A stretch of DNA of 64,000 bases from Bacillota bacterium (GCA_023453795.1 JAEXSP010000027.1:1-64000); one strand, 5' to 3'; positions 1 to 8,673 are shown, numbered from the stretch's first letter. Notes: generated by a model not told the origin, from the sequence alone. A program made the numbers and translations.

Positions 1-122
1 TCCGTATTGACGACCTAAAAAACAAGTGATAAAGTACAAATGACCAGATGTAAGGAAAAATCCGGACATCTGGTCATTTAAAAAATATATTATCCCTGAG
101 TTTACACAAAATTTAGGACACT
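1..122. mobile_element. End of an IS256-like insertion sequence, truncated by the window edge
   Basis: Positions 101-121 carry a terminus reading TTTACACAAAATTTAGGAC followed by AC. This resembles the terminal inverted repeats of IS256 (Mutator-type) elements, whose ends commonly contain TTTACACAAAA. The first 29 bases hold an open frame (R-I-D-D-L-K-N-K-stop, positions 3-29, plus strand) that fits the C-terminus of a transposase read toward this end. The right boundary falls in the last codons of the mannanase gene at 121, so the element interrupts that gene. Family assignment is by resemblance of the terminus only, because the transposase body lies outside the window. Confidence 0.6.
38..79. 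terminator. Perfect 14-bp hairpin near the IS end
   Basis: The arms at 38-51 and 66-79 are exact reverse complements around a 14-base loop. The hairpin lies just after the putative transposase stop at 27-29, where IS elements often carry a terminator. No strong T-run follows, so it may instead be a structure that blocks read-through or impinging transcription. Confidence 0.45.
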
Positions 123-1575
123 ACCAACTGGTAAGGAAATCACCGTACCATGGGCAGAAATACAGCCACCAGGCCCCTTCATTAACTATATTCTGAATGT
201 CAGGGATCGTGTCGTTTTCGGTTAACGCAACCATCTTTGTGTCGTTTGTATCATTTACAAGTGCGAGAAATACTGTTGTTGCAGCACTTGTATTCCATGT
301 GCTGGGTGAGCCTTCATACTTATCATATCCTACAATATCTACATATTCATCCCCGGGATACCATTTGGTTGAATTTGCATAGGTATAAAGATTTACTTCC
401 CATATTACATTGTGAATGCCGTATTTTTCGGTCAGGGTTGTGTAAAGAAGCTTCCAGAGCTGCTTGTAGACTTCCGAGCCTGCGGAACCCCACCAGAACC
501 ATGCACCGGAACCGTCTGTGTTGTTATAGCCTTCGGCTTCATGGAAAGGCCGCAGCAGCAAAGGAACTTTGGCATCCTGGAGAATTCGGAGCTGCTTGGC
601 AAGGTCATCAATTGCCAGCATCAGGTAAGCGTACTCCTTTGTTGTTTTATCAAGACAGTTTGCGGCATTAAAGCTTGCGGTAGGCTTATATGTACATTTT
701 GTCCAGTCCACTTTATCTCCGAGTTTATAGCTTGCAAAATCGGAGGGTACATTGATATGCCAGGACGACGTTGCAATACCGCCGCGCTCCTTTACCCACT
801 GTATTATACGGCTTGTCGTACCGTCTTCCCATCCGTACAGAGGATTGTAATTCATCAGATCAAAGCCTCTGATTGCTGGATATTTGCCTGTCTTATCATG
901 AATGTAATCAAATTCAAGCTCTGAATTGCCGTTATTTCCTCCGCCGTAAATTTCCTGCTGCCCGGAAATAACATGATTGCCGTAGACACCGGTAAGATAC
1001 TGCTTGAGGCTCTTTGTTTCGGGGGTTGCATTCACATCGCATGGAGCTGCGTTGACCTTAAGCTCAGGCATATCGGCGTAATCAAACATAACTGTATCAT
1101 ACAGTATAAAGCCCCAGCTTCCGGATGTCCCAATCTCAATTTTTGCAGTACCTGCCTTAAGGTAGACGTATCCAAAACTATAATCAGTCCATCCGCCTTT
1201 GTTCGGAATATAATAATTGCCTTGAGCTGCACCGTTGATGCTAACAACCTGAAGTCTGGTCTCGTCCTTGTTCCCCAGGTACATCCAACAGCGTGTTGAA
1301 AGCTCGTACATAGCGTTTTTAGGAACTTTAACCTCCAAGGTTATTGTTCCTGCATTAGATACCCATACAAATCCTTTGCCGGAATAGCCGGGATATTCAG
1401 TTCCATAGACATTGGTGGCAAGAGCAGCACCGTTGCTGAGATTGCAAGCTTCTGCTTCAACTTTTAGAGGCAGGGAATCGTCAGCCTGAACCGGTACAGG
1501 TATGGTTAAAAGAACAGTACATAACATTGCAAGCATTGTCAGCAGAGACAGTGCTCTGCAAAAAACCTTCTTCAT
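121..1575 (-). CDS. Secreted GH26 beta-mannanase with CBM35, C-terminus cut off by an IS
   Basis: Endo-beta-1,4-mannanase expected to hydrolyse mannan outside the cell. The start at 1575 has GAAAGGG upstream and gives 484 aa. Residues 1-31 are a signal peptide. About 36-165 is a CBM35-like beta-sandwich, and 185-484 is the GH26 barrel. The family acid/base lies in RPFHEAEG (Glu346) and the nucleophile in LTENDT (Glu453), so both catalytic residues remain. The protein stops at Leu-Thr-Ser-Trp, right where the IS end begins. Family members usually continue through a last barrel helix and, in cellulosomal forms, a dockerin. Loss of a C-terminal dockerin is inferred from the neighbours. A start further upstream is open but has no signal peptide or ribosome-binding site. 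Confidence 0.85.
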   Translation of the reverse strand: MKKVFCRALSLLTMLAMLCTVLLTIPVPVQADDSLPLKVEAEACNLSNGAALATNVYGTEYPGYSGKGFVWVSNAGTITLEVKVPKNAMYELSTRCWMYLGNKDETRLQVVSINGAAQGNYYIPNKGGWTDYSFGYVYLKAGTAKIEIGTSGSWGFILYDTVMFDYADMPELKVNAAPCDVNATPETKSLKQYLTGVYGNHVISGQQEIYGGGNNGNSELEFDYIHDKTGKYPAIRGFDLMNYNPLYGWEDGTTSRIIQWVKERGGIATSSWHINVPSDFASYKLGDKVDWTKCTYKPTASFNAANCLDKTTKEYAYLMLAIDDLAKQLRILQDAKVPLLLRPFHEAEGYNNTDGSGAWFWWGSAGSEVYKQLWKLLYTTLTEKYGIHNVIWEVNLYTYANSTKWYPGDEYVDIVGYDKYEGSPSTWNTSAATTVFLALVNDTNDTKMVALTENDTIPDIQNIVNEGAWWLYFCPWYGDFLTSW

Positions 1576-1753
1576 AATAAAACACCCTTTCAAATTTTTG
1601 ACTATAAATATATATTCGTTTTCTGTCTGTTTTTTTAGACGTAAAAACCTCTTAATACTAGGCATAAACGTGAAAAAGGCAAGGAAGATAGCAGTGTCAT
1701 TGGAGATAGCCTGAAAAAAGGGTTTATGGTATTCTAGGCTTGGGAGGTGTATT

Positions 1754-2086
1754 ATGACTGAGGATGAAATTATGAAAATACTTAGAGGAAGTCCGTTATA
1801 TGAGATTATGAAAAAGGAGATCGAACTTGGCAACCGCTGCTCGGAGCCGTCATATGACGCTGCTTGGCTGAAAGCAGTGTGCGTTATTTTTGACAAACCC
1901 TTTATAGCACCTGTTAAAAAAATTGATGGAGTTATATTCAGGGATTTGAATGACCCGCATTATTGGAAAGCCGAATATATTGATAAAATAAATCATTGTA
2001 TGCTTATATGCATGTTTGACAATAATCCCGAAAATCTGAATTTAAGGTTTTACTATGAAGACGGGTCTGTTATTGAAAGATATTAA
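1754..2086 (+). CDS. Hypothetical small soluble protein (110 aa)
   Basis: Not recognised. The frame opens with ATG after a good ribosome-binding site (GGGAGGTG, 5-6 bases upstream). The protein is 110 aa and acidic, with no signal peptide and no obvious membrane segment. It contains FRDLNDPHYWKAEYI near the middle and ends in YYEDGSVIERY. It is divergent from the mannanase and converges on the DUF192 gene with only ten bases between their stops, so it is probably a monocistronic unit. No function can be proposed from the sequence. Confidence 0.6.
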   Translation: MTEDEIMKILRGSPLYEIMKKEIELGNRCSEPSYDAAWLKAVCVIFDKPFIAPVKKIDGVIFRDLNDPHYWKAEYIDKINHCMLICMFDNNPENLNLRFYYEDGSVIERY

Positions 2087-2096
2087 TATAAATCGG

Positions 2097-2444
2097 TTAC
2101 ACATTTGTTATATCCATCTTGTCTCCGACAATGGTCCTGCTGTTGGCTATTGTCCCGACAGGCAGTTCAATTACGCTATGAGCCTTGGCGACTATTTTGG
2201 ATACTCTCCAGGGCTTTATATTTTCTATCAGATGGACAACGTTATGATTCTTATCTAAAAAAATTACATCAAGCGGAATTTTCATAAAAAACATATGGAT
2301 CGAGTTGCAGGGTACTATCCATAAACCGCCTCCGGCAGGCAGAGTACGTGTCCCCATGAGACCCTTGAAACGGGTGAAAAAATTGTTTGCCAATCGGCAC
2401 TCCGTTGCGATTATTGAAGCTTTTGTGCTGTTTTTTATTACCAT
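2097..2444 (-). CDS. DUF192 family protein
   Basis: About 115 aa matching the DUF192 pattern: RFKGLMGTRTL, then GGGLWIVPCNSIHMFFMKIP, then DVIFLDKNHNVVHLIENIKPW, and a closing A..VIELPVGTI. DUF192 proteins are small beta-rich proteins of unknown function, often secreted or encoded near envelope genes. This copy has no signal peptide from the chosen start. The start at 2444 (AGGTGGAAC-ATG) has a rather tight ribosome-binding-site spacing. An in-frame ATG at 2504 would add 20 residues but lacks a ribosome-binding site. It is convergent with the hypothetical gene at 1754. Confidence 0.75.
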   Translation of the reverse strand: MVIKNSTKASIIATECRLANNFFTRFKGLMGTRTLPAGGGLWIVPCNSIHMFFMKIPLDVIFLDKNHNVVHLIENIKPWRVSKIVAKAHSVIELPVGTIANSRTIVGDKMDITNV

Positions 2445-2615
2445 GTTCCACCTACCGTGCAGATTTAATATTATGATTATAACAGATTTTAAGGATAAAT
2501 CCATTTGAAAATAGAATCAAAATAATGTCGTCTTGAATGAATATTTTGACGAAAATTTCACTCTGTATTTACTATTATAGCAGTATATGGTAAATTGCTT
2601 TTGCAAGGTTGTTTC

Positions 2616-2717
2616 CTGGCAAAACTACCGTAAATTGTAGTTTTTATGGGTAAAACCTATGCCAGAAATAATATAAAATTCGTCTGAAGCCAACATATAT
2701 ATTATGTTTGGGCTTTG
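2616..2717 (+). promoter_or_regulatory. Structured 5' leader before the GH10 fragment: compact three-way junction plus hairpin
   Basis: Three nested helices can be drawn. CTGGC (2616-2620) pairs with GCCAG (2661-2665). AAAACTAC (2621-2628) pairs with GTAGTTTT (2637-2644). ATGGG (2646-2650) pairs with CCTAT (2656-2660) with one G-U. Together they form a closed three-way junction of 50 bases. A second hairpin follows at about 2688-2714 (AGCCAACATA with TATGTTTGGGCT, one bulge), ending about 15 bases before the ribosome-binding site. The layout suits a regulatory leader, but it does not match the known riboswitch consensus sequences considered here (purine, c-di-GMP-I and preQ1). Confidence 0.35.
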
Positions 2718-2737
2718 AGCGAAAAAAAGGAGTGAAT

Positions 2738-3091
2738 ATGAACATGAGTAAACTCAAAAAATCAATCCTATTTCTATCAGTATTCACAATTTGCCTGTCA
2801 ACGGTATATGCAGGTACAAGTATTTCCAACGCAGCTACAGATCAGCCTCTTCGTGTTTTGGCAGAACAGTTAAGACAAAAAGGAAGGGACTTTTATATCG
2901 GTTGTGCAGTGCCTTCGAATTTCAGCAGCAGCGATCAAGACATTGTAAAGAGGGAATTTGATATTGTGACGTGTGAGAATGACATGAAAATCGGAACAAT
3001 ATCGCCAAGCAGATATCAGTACAATTACTCCGGAGGCACCGGACTTGACTTACTATCAGAAGGTACAGATCACGGCAAGCACCGATGTTAG
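2738..3091 (+). pseudogene. 5' fragment of a secreted GH10 xylanase, broken after about 100 residues
   Basis: The start ATG at 2738 follows AAAAGGAG. Residues 1-33 are a signal peptide (hydrophobic core ILFLSVFTICLSTVYAG). The next part, with DFYIGCAVPSNF and REFDIVTCENDMKIGTISPS, is the N-terminal strand and the ENdMK motif of GH10 xylanases. The similarity ends at YNYSGG (near 3037). The frame then runs through unrelated sequence and stops at 3091. The catalytic acid/base and nucleophile, normally beyond residue 130, are missing, so the product cannot be active. The DNA from 3045 belongs to a different gene, which points to a deletion or recombination fusing two genes. Confidence 0.75.
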
Positions 3092-4064
3092 CGGAGTGCC
3101 AGAAGTCCCCTACGTTAAGGCGGACATCCAGACCTACAAGTACCTCAAGTTTGAGCAGGGTCCGGGCAACACCAATGTTGCTATAATTGAAGCTACAGGC
3201 ACAGAATACGCTACCCTTCAAGAAGCGTTTGATGAGGTTGCGGATGGTCAGACCATCAAGTTTATGGATAACATCATCTTCACAGGTTATATAAGCATTC
3301 CCGATGGTACGACCAAGAGCTTCACCCTCGACCTAAACGACTACACGCTGTACGGTTACTCGACGGGCGGTGGCTTGATCAGTCATTCGGGCAGCGGAAC
3401 TATAACCATTACTGACAGCAGTGTTAACGGGGGAGGAAGGATCATCAATGAAGCTGATTGGGGGCAAACCATCGCTCTGAATAGCGGTAATCTTGTTATT
3501 GCCGGCGGAACGGTGGAGAATCTTGAAACACAGTCTGTTTCAAGTCCTGCCACAATTGTAAATAATGGCTCCGGCAGCATCACCATCACCGGTGGTCAGG
3601 TTCTGGGTCGCTCGAATGTGATTCTAAATGGAACTGGAAGCGTGGACATTTCAGGCGGTATGGTGCGTAATACCGGTACAGGCAGGGTGATTTATAGTAG
3701 TGGAGGCAAAGTCACCATAAGTGGTACGGCTATGCTCACCAGTACATATGGTGGCGGTAGCTTCACTGGTGCGATTGAATTCTATAAGGTTAGCGATACC
3801 CCTATAACCATCCTTGAAATCAAAGGCGGAACAATAGATAATAACGGTAGCGCCAATGCGATTTATATCCGTCAAACAGACTTCTTAGCAGTCAGTATTT
3901 CAAGTGGTCCTTCCGTCATCAAGAGCGGTGGCAGTGCTATAAATGTGGCACCCCATGTGGAGGAAGGTGTTAAGGTCACGGCAAGCACTGACTACGATGG
4001 AACGACAACGGTTGATTATGTCCAAACCCAAATAAATAACTACAAGTACCTAAGGTTTGAGTAA
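3045..4064 (+). pseudogene. 3' fragment of a beta-helix surface protein, fused behind the GH10 remnant
   Basis: The open frame of about 339 aa has no usable start: the first in-frame candidate is a TTG inside the GH10 junction, without a ribosome-binding site. The region about 45-320 is a right-handed beta-helix type sequence rich in short Gly/Asn/Ser turns (SGSGTITITDSS, GSGSITITGGQV). A 30-residue module flanks it on both sides: VQITASTDVSGVPEVPYVK...YKYLKFE at the start and VKVTASTDYDGTTTVDYVQ...YKYLRFE at the end. The fragment therefore represents at least one full repeat plus the tail of another from a larger exported repeat protein. It is probably not translated as it stands. Function is unknown; adhesin-like proteins have this form. 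Confidence 0.6.
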
Positions 4065-4076
4065 TTAACAGATGCT

Positions 4077-4115
4077 GGTTCAACAGCTTGCATTTGACAA
4101 GCAAGCTGTTGAACC
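4077..4115 (+). terminator. Perfect 15-bp hairpin after the beta-helix fragment
   Basis: Arms GGTTCAACAGCTTGC (4077-4091) and its exact complement (4101-4115) enclose a 9-base loop. It sits 12 bases after the stop codon. No T-run follows, so it may act with the second hairpin at 4131 or be an RNA-stabilising structure. Confidence 0.55.
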
Positions 4116-4130
4116 GCCCTGAAGCATAAA

Positions 4131-4165
4131 GCACGGCGGCGGCCATCTGCCGTCGCGCTTCTTTT
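4131..4165 (+). terminator. GC-rich intrinsic terminator before the SLH protease
   Basis: GCACGGCGGC (4131-4140) pairs with GCCGTCGCGC (4149-4158) with one mismatch and one G-U, followed by TTCTTTT. It ends 18 bases before the ATG of the protease gene, so it may act as an attenuator for that gene or as the terminator of the upstream unit. Confidence 0.5.
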
Positions 4166-4183
4166 AAACGTGAGGTAACTCCG

Positions 4184-5602
4184 ATGAAGCGATTAGTTTA
4201 TTTTGCATTTTCCTTACTTATGATATTCACCCTAACAGTGTTCCTTGCCGTTCCTGCCCATGGGCTGGAGAACGGTGCGGTACGCGTCGCCGTCATTGAC
4301 ACCGGCATCTCCACCGCCGCCATTGCCCAAAAGAATCTGGACGTGGGGCGAAATTATATTCTGCCAAACACCTCCACCGAGGACACCATGGGGCATGGTA
4401 CCGCCGTTGCTGCCATCATAGCGGGCAGCGATGCAGCAGGGGCCACCGGCCTTTGCCCCGAGGCGGTGCTGGTGCCGCTGGTCTATTACAGCAAAACCGG
4501 GGATGACAAAGCCGTCAAGGGGGATCTGCCCATGCTGGCGCAGATTATCCGGGACGCGGTGGACGTTTACGGCTGCCGCATTATTAACATTAGCTCCGGG
4601 GCCAGGGTCGATACCCCAGCTCTTCGGGATGCAGTGGCGTGGGCGGAGCAACGTGGGGTACTTGTCATTTCCTGTGCAGGGAACGATGGCGATGGTACCG
4701 CCTATTATCCGGGTGCTTTTCCCACCGTCCTCTGCGCCGGAACCGTCAACACAGCGGGGGATGGTCCTGCTCTCTTTTCCAACACCCACAGGAGTGTGGA
4801 TGTGCTGGCGCCCGGTATAAAGCTAAAAACGGCCAATCCCAAGGGGGAGGCTGTGACCGCCAACGGAACCAGCTTTTCTACGGCCTGGGTTACCGGGATA
4901 GCGGCGTCTTTGCTGACTGCCGACCCCACCCTGACTCCCTACCAACTGCGGCAGATGATATGCAATACTGCCCGGGACATCTGCTCTGATGGCTATGATG
5001 AACAGTCAGGCTGGGGGATTGTGGATCTGCCTGCGGCCATGGCAAAATTACAGGCCGACCAAGGAAAGCCGCTGCCCTTCAATGATGTGGCGCGGGATGC
5101 CTATTATCGGGATGCAGTGGAATGGGCGCTGAAAAACGGCATAACCGGCGGCACTTCCTCCACCACCTTTTCTCCTGATATGGCCTGTACCCGCGCTCAA
5201 ACGGTAACCTTCCTTTGGCGGGCTGCGGGCTACCCCGAGCCGCGGATTACAAAGAATCCTTTCTCCGACGTGGCTGAGACTGACTTTTTTTACAAAGCCG
5301 TTCTCTGGGCGGTGGAGAGGGGTATTACCTCGGGCACCTCGGGCACAGCCTTCAGTCCCCATGCCCCTTGCAATGAGGCACAGATCATTACCTTTCTATG
5401 GCGCACCAAAAACCGTCCTAACGCAGCAGGGCACAGCGAGCTGGCCTCAGGACTTGGTGAATACTACTATACTGATGCTGTGGCCTGGGCGGACACTTAC
5501 GGCCTCTTTGCCGCTGCTCAAACGGACTTTGTTCCAATGCAGGAAGCAACCCGCGCCAATATTGTGGTTTACCTTTATCACAGTGCAGGCGGTGAACCTT
5601 GA
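4184..5602 (+). CDS. Secreted subtilisin-family (S8) serine protease with three C-terminal SLH domains
   Basis: 472 aa with a signal peptide at 1-27 and no obvious propeptide. The catalytic triad is visible: Asp39 in AVIDTGIS, His71 in GHGTAV, Ser230 in NGTSFSTA, plus the oxyanion Asn167 in CAGNDGD. Three SLH repeats fill about 298-352, 360-415 and 420-470 (PFNDV..AYYRDAVEWA.KNGIT and similar), which should hold it on secondary cell-wall polymer. The third repeat is degenerate and lacks the usual TRAE motif. The DNA is plainly richer in G and C than the surrounding genes, and its codon choice differs (many GCC, CTG, CCC), which suggests transfer. The ribosome-binding site GTGAGGT is 11 bases upstream. 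Confidence 0.85.
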   Translation: MKRLVYFAFSLLMIFTLTVFLAVPAHGLENGAVRVAVIDTGISTAAIAQKNLDVGRNYILPNTSTEDTMGHGTAVAAIIAGSDAAGATGLCPEAVLVPLVYYSKTGDDKAVKGDLPMLAQIIRDAVDVYGCRIINISSGARVDTPALRDAVAWAEQRGVLVISCAGNDGDGTAYYPGAFPTVLCAGTVNTAGDGPALFSNTHRSVDVLAPGIKLKTANPKGEAVTANGTSFSTAWVTGIAASLLTADPTLTPYQLRQMICNTARDICSDGYDEQSGWGIVDLPAAMAKLQADQGKPLPFNDVARDAYYRDAVEWALKNGITGGTSSTTFSPDMACTRAQTVTFLWRAAGYPEPRITKNPFSDVAETDFFYKAVLWAVERGITSGTSGTAFSPHAPCNEAQIITFLWRTKNRPNAAGHSELASGLGEYYYTDAVAWADTYGLFAAAQTDFVPMQEATRANIVVYLYHSAGGEP

Positions 5603-5909
5603 TTATGAAGTCGGGGTTGGCCATACCAAGGTAACCAGCCAAGTTTTACGTATGATCCCGTATTGAGTATTTGAAGTAAAGGCATAACAAAAAGTCTTTC
5701 TCAGGAGGAATACGAATATTAGAAGGTCATGGAGCTATTTAGGGGCAGACAAAAAAGTACCGCAGTATCAAATGTGATCTGCGGTACCAATATTGTGCGC
5801 CCAGCATTTTTGTTACTAATAGGGTGCGAACGGATTCATAGGCTCCAGTTTTTAAAAAACTTGTCACCTAGGAGGGAGCATCTTTTATGTATTATTAAAT
5901 TTTCTCCAA
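5603..5909. other. Intergenic region with one hairpin (5757-5787)
   Basis: No convincing gene. GTACCGCAG (5757-5765) and CTGCGGTAC (5779-5787) form a 9-bp stem around a 13-base loop in which ATC/GAT can extend the pairing. It may terminate the protease transcript, though no T-run is present. Short frames here lack homology-like content and mostly lack ribosome-binding sites. Confidence 0.4.
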
Positions 5910-8579
5910 TTATGCAGGTATAAATCTGAACTCTGCATGATTAGGTGCATTTGTGTTCTCGTATGTCCATAAAATAATCCGTGTACCGTCTGTGTTTTTC
6001 TGTCCTGAAGCATTTGCCACCATTTTTAAATTGGAAGCAGGGCGTAAGCTGAATATGTCATTATTGTTTTCAGAGTATAGAGTCCATAAATAAGGAGAAC
6101 TGACCTCCTTCAGCTGAATACCGTCCTTAATTGGGTCGGTTATTCCTAAATACTTGCCACTTGCGGTTTTGATGGTGTAGTTACCGTCAGTTTGCCTTTT
6201 GAACTCATAGGAAGGGGGAGGGGTTACATTCCTAAGCTCTGCACCTCCGTTTGAAGCAATATTGAAGTAATTATACATACAACGCAAGTTATACCAGCCA
6301 TCCTTAAGTGCCTTGGTATAGCTATTGTTATCTGTAACGTTACTTGAATTACTAACATTGATATTGTAGCGAAGTACTGTACCTGCAATATTTACGCGAA
6401 CCTCAATCTTTCCCGCTTTAGTCAGCGGTTTACCCCTGCCCCATGCATCAGTTAGGTATGTACTGAGTTGATCTGTTATGATAAAAAATGCCTGTTTATC
6501 ATTATAATATCTTATTTCCTTACCGTTTTTAGTACATTTAACTGCACTGAAGCCTTTTGTTTCAAAAGGTTCACCAAGCTTATAATTAGTTTTTGGCATT
6601 TTAATGATATATGTTCCGTCAGCTTTTGGGGGTGTAACCTCTACCACACAGCTTGCAACATTTTTTCTATCTGCGGTGTGAAAATAGACTGTAGCAGTGC
6701 CGTATTCTACTCCGCCTGGTATGGTGGAATCCTTTATTCTGACAATGGACTCGTTAGAGGATGTAAGGTAATACTCCGGCACTTTACCCGAAGAAGATTT
6801 TAACTGAACATTTCTTGTTAGTTTACCTTTCTCCAAGGGGTAATATTCCAACGCACTGTACAATCCAACTTGTTTATTCTTCGGGGTGATTGCAGCTGCC
6901 TTTCGTGCCTGTGCGATAGGGGGCTTTGGTGAGGCATTGGTTGTTATCTGTAAAGTGGTATAAATACTTTGGTCTATTTCACTTTGAGCAAAAATTTTAT
7001 TTGTTGAGCCACCTTGAAGAGCAGTAACATAGCCATCCTTTGTTACACTATACTTGCCGCTGTTGCCGGATAACCAGATAATTTCGTCAAAGGGACTGTT
7101 TTCAGGATATACCTTGGCCGTTAGCTTAATTGCATCACCACAGTCCATAAATACATTCTTTTGTTCAATTACAACAGACTGCGGACGTACACCCTCAACC
7201 CATTTTGGAGAAGCAGGAGAGCTGATATCAACTTCAAACAGATAGACATGCCCAGTGTCCTCAAATTTATACTTATTAATTTTTGTGTTGTTGAGATAAT
7301 AAAAATCCATTCCTGCTACCCATGGCGCAATCCAAATAATCTTATTATCTTTTAGTAATGGATAACTATTTGAATAAAAAGCTGTTTTAGCTTTTTTATT
7401 TCGTGCCAGTATTTTTCCGTTTTCATCTACTGTAACAAACTCTGTGTAGGTGTTATCTCCTTGGGAGACTGAGTACACTACAACAAATTGCTTGCCGGCT
7501 TTGAAGATGCGTGGGTCAGTGATAGTAATATCTTTATTAGCAGGGTCAAAAGTAGTAAGCCAAATATGCTTTGGCGACAAGTTTTTCTTATTAACAACCG
7601 AAAGATATACATTGCGTCCTTTGAACCATTCGCCATTGGGACTATACTTTCCATTTACAGGCTGGTTGTGAGTTACAGAGGTTCCTGCTACCAGATAAGT
7701 GCTTTGCCCAATTTCCAAGCCCGATACAGTAGATCCGGTTTCGTTTTTTCCCGAAGCACCCTTAAAAGAGAAAATATCTGACTTGTTAAAATTACCTTTG
7801 CTGTCCATAGTAGCCAGACGAATTGCTCTTGGGTAGGCATCACCATGGGACAGGGTGACAAGTGTACTTCCGTCCAGCTTCAGCATTTGATTGAAGCTAT
7901 GGCTAATGTAAAAATTGCTTTTTACCTGAATGGGCTTCAGAGAGCCCCCATCAAAAACAAAGAGGTTAGCAGCCTGATGATTTTTTCCGTCCTTTGCTCT
8001 GAACATTTCATGGGACATATGTATATAAATTTTTCCGCTGCTTTCTATTAGTTCGGCTGTACCGGCATCAAAGGGAACGGTTATGCTGGATAAGGCAGTA
8101 CCAAATTGCTTTGCCTTTAGCTCACCCTTTTTTATTACATCACCTGTTTTTGAGGAAACCTTAAGCAGGCTTACAACTGTCTTTCCTGCATTTTCTTCTT
8201 TGTTTTTATGACCAATAACCACATAATAATTACCGTCAGCAGCAACTGAAAAGGTTCCGAAATAGTCGTGGGTGGGAAGGTTAATTACTGTATTTGATAT
8301 AACCTTGTAATCCTTGGCAAATATATAAGCTCTCGGTTTATTTCCGTTTTTATAGCTAAATAAACCAACATTTCCGTTTGTGTCTGTAAACATCACGTTG
8401 TTTTTATCGACAACACAGTTGCCAGAAGGAGAATATTGATAGCCATATCCGTTAACATAGACATCCTTCAGCTTGGTACGCGGGTACACAATGCTTTTGT
8501 TTAGGGCATTTGCAGTTAATGGCAGTAGAGATAACACTATGCATAGTACAAGAAGCATACTTAGTAATCTTTTCTTCAT
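5910..8579 (-). CDS. Large secreted protein with Ig-like segments and a C-terminal ricin-type lectin domain
   Basis: 889 aa. The signal peptide spans residues 1-25 (LLSMLLVLCIVLSLLPLTANA). Residues of about 40-450 form repeated beta-rich blades (YYVVIGHKNKEE, TLVTLSHGDAYPRA, QFVVVYSVSQGDN) that look like a beta-propeller. About 460-545 resembles a bacterial Ig-like domain (ITAKVYPENSPFDEIIWLSGNSGKYSVTKDGYV). A second Ig-like stretch lies near 560-740. The C-terminal 125 residues fit a ricin B-type fold (GWYNLRCMYNYFN, GNYTIKTASGKYLGI, PASNLKMVANASGQ). A carbohydrate-binding or wall-associated role is inferred. The ribosome-binding site is GCGAGGAC. It is divergent from the two-component pair at 8808. 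Confidence 0.7.
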   Translation of the reverse strand: MKKRLLSMLLVLCIVLSLLPLTANALNKSIVYPRTKLKDVYVNGYGYQYSPSGNCVVDKNNVMFTDTNGNVGLFSYKNGNKPRAYIFAKDYKVISNTVINLPTHDYFGTFSVAADGNYYVVIGHKNKEENAGKTVVSLLKVSSKTGDVIKKGELKAKQFGTALSSITVPFDAGTAELIESSGKIYIHMSHEMFRAKDGKNHQAANLFVFDGGSLKPIQVKSNFYISHSFNQMLKLDGSTLVTLSHGDAYPRAIRLATMDSKGNFNKSDIFSFKGASGKNETGSTVSGLEIGQSTYLVAGTSVTHNQPVNGKYSPNGEWFKGRNVYLSVVNKKNLSPKHIWLTTFDPANKDITITDPRIFKAGKQFVVVYSVSQGDNTYTEFVTVDENGKILARNKKAKTAFYSNSYPLLKDNKIIWIAPWVAGMDFYYLNNTKINKYKFEDTGHVYLFEVDISSPASPKWVEGVRPQSVVIEQKNVFMDCGDAIKLTAKVYPENSPFDEIIWLSGNSGKYSVTKDGYVTALQGGSTNKIFAQSEIDQSIYTTLQITTNASPKPPIAQARKAAAITPKNKQVGLYSALEYYPLEKGKLTRNVQLKSSSGKVPEYYLTSSNESIVRIKDSTIPGGVEYGTATVYFHTADRKNVASCVVEVTPPKADGTYIIKMPKTNYKLGEPFETKGFSAVKCTKNGKEIRYYNDKQAFFIITDQLSTYLTDAWGRGKPLTKAGKIEVRVNIAGTVLRYNINVSNSSNVTDNNSYTKALKDGWYNLRCMYNYFNIASNGGAELRNVTPPPSYEFKRQTDGNYTIKTASGKYLGITDPIKDGIQLKEVSSPYLWTLYSENNNDIFSLRPASNLKMVANASGQKNTDGTRIILWTYENTNAPNHAEFRFIPA

Positions 8580-8651
8580 CTTTTTTGTCCTCGCTTTCTA
8601 TGATTGGAGGTTTCTGTTGGTATGGTTCTGTTTATAGAATTGTTGATATTG

Positions 8652-8673
8652 GTTACAATTTTCATAATAACCG
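8652..8673. promoter_or_regulatory. Inverted repeat between the lectin protein and the LytTR regulator
   Basis: GGTTA (8652-8656) and TAACC (8669-8673) face each other within TTGGTTACAATTTTCATAAT. AT-rich half-sites containing TACAATTT-like sequence in a divergent promoter are reasonable targets for a LytTR response regulator. This is inference from position only. Confidence 0.2.

Noticed and set aside
1576..1896. N-terminal extension of the mannanase frame by 107 residues
   Set aside because: The signal peptide and ribosome-binding site place the start at 1575. The extension has no start context and no recognisable domain.
2616..2665. Purine or c-di-GMP riboswitch, or hammerhead ribozyme
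   Set aside because: A three-way junction is present but the conserved junction bases of these classes (for example CUGAUGA/GAAA in hammerheads or the purine J-region) are absent.
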